64,000 nt of DNA, from NCBI GenBank assembly GCA_902538705.1, contig CACBGD010000003.1:25554-89553 (forward strand), given 5' to 3'. Below are positions 61,583 to 64,000 of the stretch, piece by piece. Numbering within the stretch: position 1 is the first letter of the stretch; every line of letters starts with the position of its first letter. A program made the position numbers and the translations under genes. The DNA is from an uncultured SAR86 cluster bacterium (GTDB lineage Bacteria; Pseudomonadota; Gammaproteobacteria; Magnimaribacterales; D2472). The notes beneath the pieces were generated by a model, which was given only the letters and a program-made list of their open reading frames with translations, ran no database searches and was not told the DNA's origin.

Positions 61583-62885
61583 GCTTAAAATTATACCAGC
61601 CGCCCTATTCTTTTTGAGCTTTTTCGCTTCATTGGTTTCAAATGCTCTTTTGCGACAAATATCAAAAAAATATAACATCCTCATCGATGCACCTGATAAG
61701 AAAAGAAAATTTCATAAAAATCCAACTCCTCTTACTGGAGGTCTTGGGATTAGCTTTGGAATAATTTTTAGTGGCATATTTCTGATCTTTTTAACACAAG
61801 ACAATATGGATATAAGTTTCAGTTCCGAAAATTATAGTGCCGTTAATCAAGAGGTTTTAAATGAGGGGGGTGGAATTACACATGAGATTAATATGCCAGA
61901 TGATAATAGTATTAAAATTAAAGTATTAAATGACGAAGAACTTTTGGTGACGTTACCTGATGGCACAAAGCAAATTTATAAAATTTCAGATAACGGCGAT
62001 ACATCCAGTGTGATTCGAAAAGAAATTAATGAAAATAGTTTTTCAATCTCTAAATTTGCTATAGGTTTATTTTCATTTACGATCTTAATTCAATTAATTA
62101 TGCTAATTGATGATCTTTGGGGAATTAAAGAAAAAAATAAACTAATTATCCAAGCTATTTTTGCTTTATGCCTGATCCTGCTTACTGATGTTTACATTAA
62201 AGATTTAGGAAATCTGTTTGGTTTTGGTGAAATTAATATTGGGTTATTTGGTATTCCATTCACAATATTTTGTGTAGTAGGAATGATGAATGCTTTTAAT
62301 TATATTGATGGGCTTAATGGTCTATGTGCAAGCTTTTGTTTAGTTTGTTTAATGTCTGTTGTTTACTTTTTTAATGCCTTCAATAATCCAAGTTTCTTAC
62401 CTTTGGTTTTACCAGTTGGTGCAATAGTTGGATTTCTTATGTATAACCTAGGTATATTTGGCGACAAAAGAAATGTCTTTCTTGGAGATAATGGCTCTCA
62501 AGCCTTAGGGTTTCTTTGTTTGTGGGTTTTGGTATATTTCAGCCAATATGATGAGTATAAGTTTGCTCCTGTAACTGCTATGTGGCTTGTCTCAATCCTG
62601 TTTATGGATGCTCTTAGGGTATTAACAACAAGAGCATTAAATGGTTTGAGAGGAGAAGATCTTTTTAGAGCAAGAAGAGATCACATACATCATAAGCTCC
62701 AGGATTATGGTTTGTCTAATGAGGTTATTTATTCAATCTTAATTTTGTCAACTGGGCTTTTATCTACAATAGGATTAGTGCTAAATAATATTTTTTCTGA
62801 AAATCACTACTATTCTTTCTATATTTTTGTTGTAGTATGGATATGTTTTCATATTGTAGTTAATAAAATCCCTAAAAATGTTTAA
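61581..62885 (+). CDS. WecA/MraY-family undecaprenyl-phosphate sugar-1-phosphate transferase
   Basis: PDKKRKFHKNPTPLTGGLGI, LIDDLWGI, NAFNYIDGLNGLCA, FLGDNGSQALGF, RARRDHIHHKL. Confidence 0.93.
   Translation: MLKIIPAALFFLSFFASLVSNALLRQISKKYNILIDAPDKKRKFHKNPTPLTGGLGISFGIIFSGIFLIFLTQDNMDISFSSENYSAVNQEVLNEGGGITHEINMPDDNSIKIKVLNDEELLVTLPDGTKQIYKISDNGDTSSVIRKEINENSFSISKFAIGLFSFTILIQLIMLIDDLWGIKEKNKLIIQAIFALCLILLTDVYIKDLGNLFGFGEINIGLFGIPFTIFCVVGMMNAFNYIDGLNGLCASFCLVCLMSVVYFFNAFNNPSFLPLVLPVGAIVGFLMYNLGIFGDKRNVFLGDNGSQALGFLCLWVLVYFSQYDEYKFAPVTAMWLVSILFMDALRVLTTRALNGLRGEDLFRARRDHIHHKLQDYGLSNEVIYSILILSTGLLSTIGLVLNNIFSENHYYSFYIFVVVWICFHIVVNKIPKNV
61590..61598 (-). promoter_or_regulatory. Candidate extended -10 (TGGTATAAT) 7 nt upstream of the sugar dehydrogenase ATG
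   Basis: Reverse complement: ctggtataattttaagcATG, i.e. TGGTATAAT-N7-ATG. Confidence 0.5.
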
Positions 62886-63303
62886 TATCTTTAAAAAAAA
62901 GAAAGCGGAAACCCAAAAACCAAAGAACTTAAAATTAATTTCGTTATGTTTAGCTTTTGAGGTTGCAAATGCAGATGATGCAATCGATTCAAGAGAAAAG
63001 GAAATTATATTAGATAGAATAAGAAATAGTTTAGATTTAAGTATTTTGACGGAAAAAGAAATCTTTGAAGTCATTAAAGAAGAGAGTGACAAAAAGGTTT
63101 CTTTCTATGATCTTATCTATGAAATGAATATGAATCTTTCAAAAGACGAAAAAATAGATGTTTTGAAGATGTTATGGGAAGTTGCCTATGCTGACCAGAT
63201 TCTTGATGTAGGTGAAGAGAAAATAATTAGAAGATCAGCTGAGATGCTAGGGATTAAGCCATCAATAGTTCTAAAAACTAAAGACCAATTTAAAGCTGAA
63301 TAG
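62878..63303 (+). CDS. TerB-family protein
   Basis: LISLCLAFEVANADDAIDSREKEIILDRIRNSL...LLKMLWEVAYADQILDVGEEKIIRRSAEMLGI, TerB acidic helical repeat pattern. Confidence 0.85.
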   Translation: MFNIFKKKKAETQKPKNLKLISLCLAFEVANADDAIDSREKEIILDRIRNSLDLSILTEKEIFEVIKEESDKKVSFYDLIYEMNMNLSKDEKIDVLKMLWEVAYADQILDVGEEKIIRRSAEMLGIKPSIVLKTKDQFKAE

Positions 63304-64000
63304 AGCCTTCATTCTGTTTAGAGATACGCAAGGCCTCTTCTCTGGAGCATAGAAAAGAAATATCTTGGTTATATTCATCAAATAAATTATCTCCTATATA
63401 GTTTGTTGTTTCATATAGGATGATGCATTTTTCTTCATTACTTAATAAATCTGATTTTAGAATATCACTCACGAGGGAGTTCAAATTCAGATCTAGTTTA
63501 GAAATTCCTAGATTTTTTGCCTCATCAAGTATCAATATAGATTTGTCTAAATTTGGATTATATTTTGACCATCTCACATTATTAGTTGAATCACCAGGTT
63601 CAGCATTCTTTGCAAAATTGGCCCAGAAATTCATCATATTTTTTGAAACAAATCTTCTTGAAGGTGATCTTGGATAAACAATCCATTTGAACTCCTCAGC
63701 AAGATTGTAATCACCGCTTATCATGGGAATTTCTATGGCATGAGCTGCACCTATAATTTCACCAAAATCACCAATGAAGAAATCTCGAAGATTGTCCCAG
63801 TCAAATCTATAAGCATAAATCTCTTCATTTCCTGCTTTATAAATATTTTCTAAGGGTTCTTGTACGCCCCTGAGCTGCCAGCCCTTCGCTCTTATAGAGC
63901 TATAAAAATTATACTTTTCTTTATCTCTTATAATTATTTTTGGTATTCCAAGAGGCTTTGATAAAAAAGTTTCTTCAGCTTTAATAAAATAATCTGAAAA
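63290..64000 (-). CDS. Carboxylesterase type B, C-terminal portion (truncated by window edge)
   Basis: Frame stays open from 63724 to the window end (FSDYFIKAEETFLSKPLGIPKIII...GNEEIYAYRFDWDN...GAAHAIEIPMISGDY); YAYRFDWD, AAHAIEIP and FWANFAKNAEPGD resemble carboxylesterase B C-termini. Confidence 0.8.
   Translation of the reverse strand, partial: FSDYFIKAEETFLSKPLGIPKIIIRDKEKYNFYSSIRAKGWQLRGVQEPLENIYKAGNEEIYAYRFDWDNLRDFFIGDFGEIIGAAHAIEIPMISGDYNLAEEFKWIVYPRSPSRRFVSKNMMNFWANFAKNAEPGDSTNNVRWSKYNPNLDKSILILDEAKNLGISKLDLNLNSLVSDILKSDLLSNEEKCIILYETTNYIGDNLFDEYNQDISFLCSREEALRISKQNEGSIQL

Noticed and set aside
1-64000. CRISPR arrays, IS elements, prophage, toxin-antitoxin or defence genes
   Set aside because: No regularly spaced repeats, transposases, integrases, phage genes or defence families seen in the ORFs; tRNAs were looked for by eye only and none was convincing.

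Overview
The window is 64 kb of AT-rich, very compact bacterial chromosome. Gene content and style resemble a streamlined marine gammaproteobacterium (SAR86-like); this is inferred from the proteins and was not tested. About 58 protein-coding genes are supported, nearly all with recognisable families. They include leuCDB/aroC, a methylcitrate block (prpB-prpC-DUF4399-prpD), queH/thrH/5'-nucleotidase, lexA with a near-consensus SOS box, topA, pyrD, galU, rhomboid and nadK. There are two tandem acyl-CoA dehydrogenase pairs and an AtuA-type carboxylase catabolic operon. Further along are a C-terminal processing protease, xthA, tadA, sbcB, a flavin monooxygenase + Rieske oxygenase + PepSY block, a purine block (apt, Nramp transporter, guaC, guaA, guaB) and fumC. 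The right end carries a six-gene coupled sugar cassette containing a divergent KdsB and a WecA/MraY-family transferase. I saw no convincing tRNA, rRNA, CRISPR, IS element or prophage. The best second-look items are: (1) the divergent KdsB / HpcH-HpaI aldolase / dehydrogenase / IMPase / SIS / Gfo-Idh cassette, possibly for an undescribed acidic sugar; (2) the AtuA-carboxylase operon with alpha/beta-like acyl-CoA dehydrogenase pairs; (3) recurrent TATAAT-N6-9-ATG arrangements suggesting leaderless mRNAs, including two divergent genes whose start codons overlap in one CATG; (4) an MsrA-Trx-like-MsrB fusion that has lost the usual MsrB resolving Cys; (5) a WecA-like enzyme with an extra ~80-aa loop; (6) overlap or abutment at all six convergent gene junctions.
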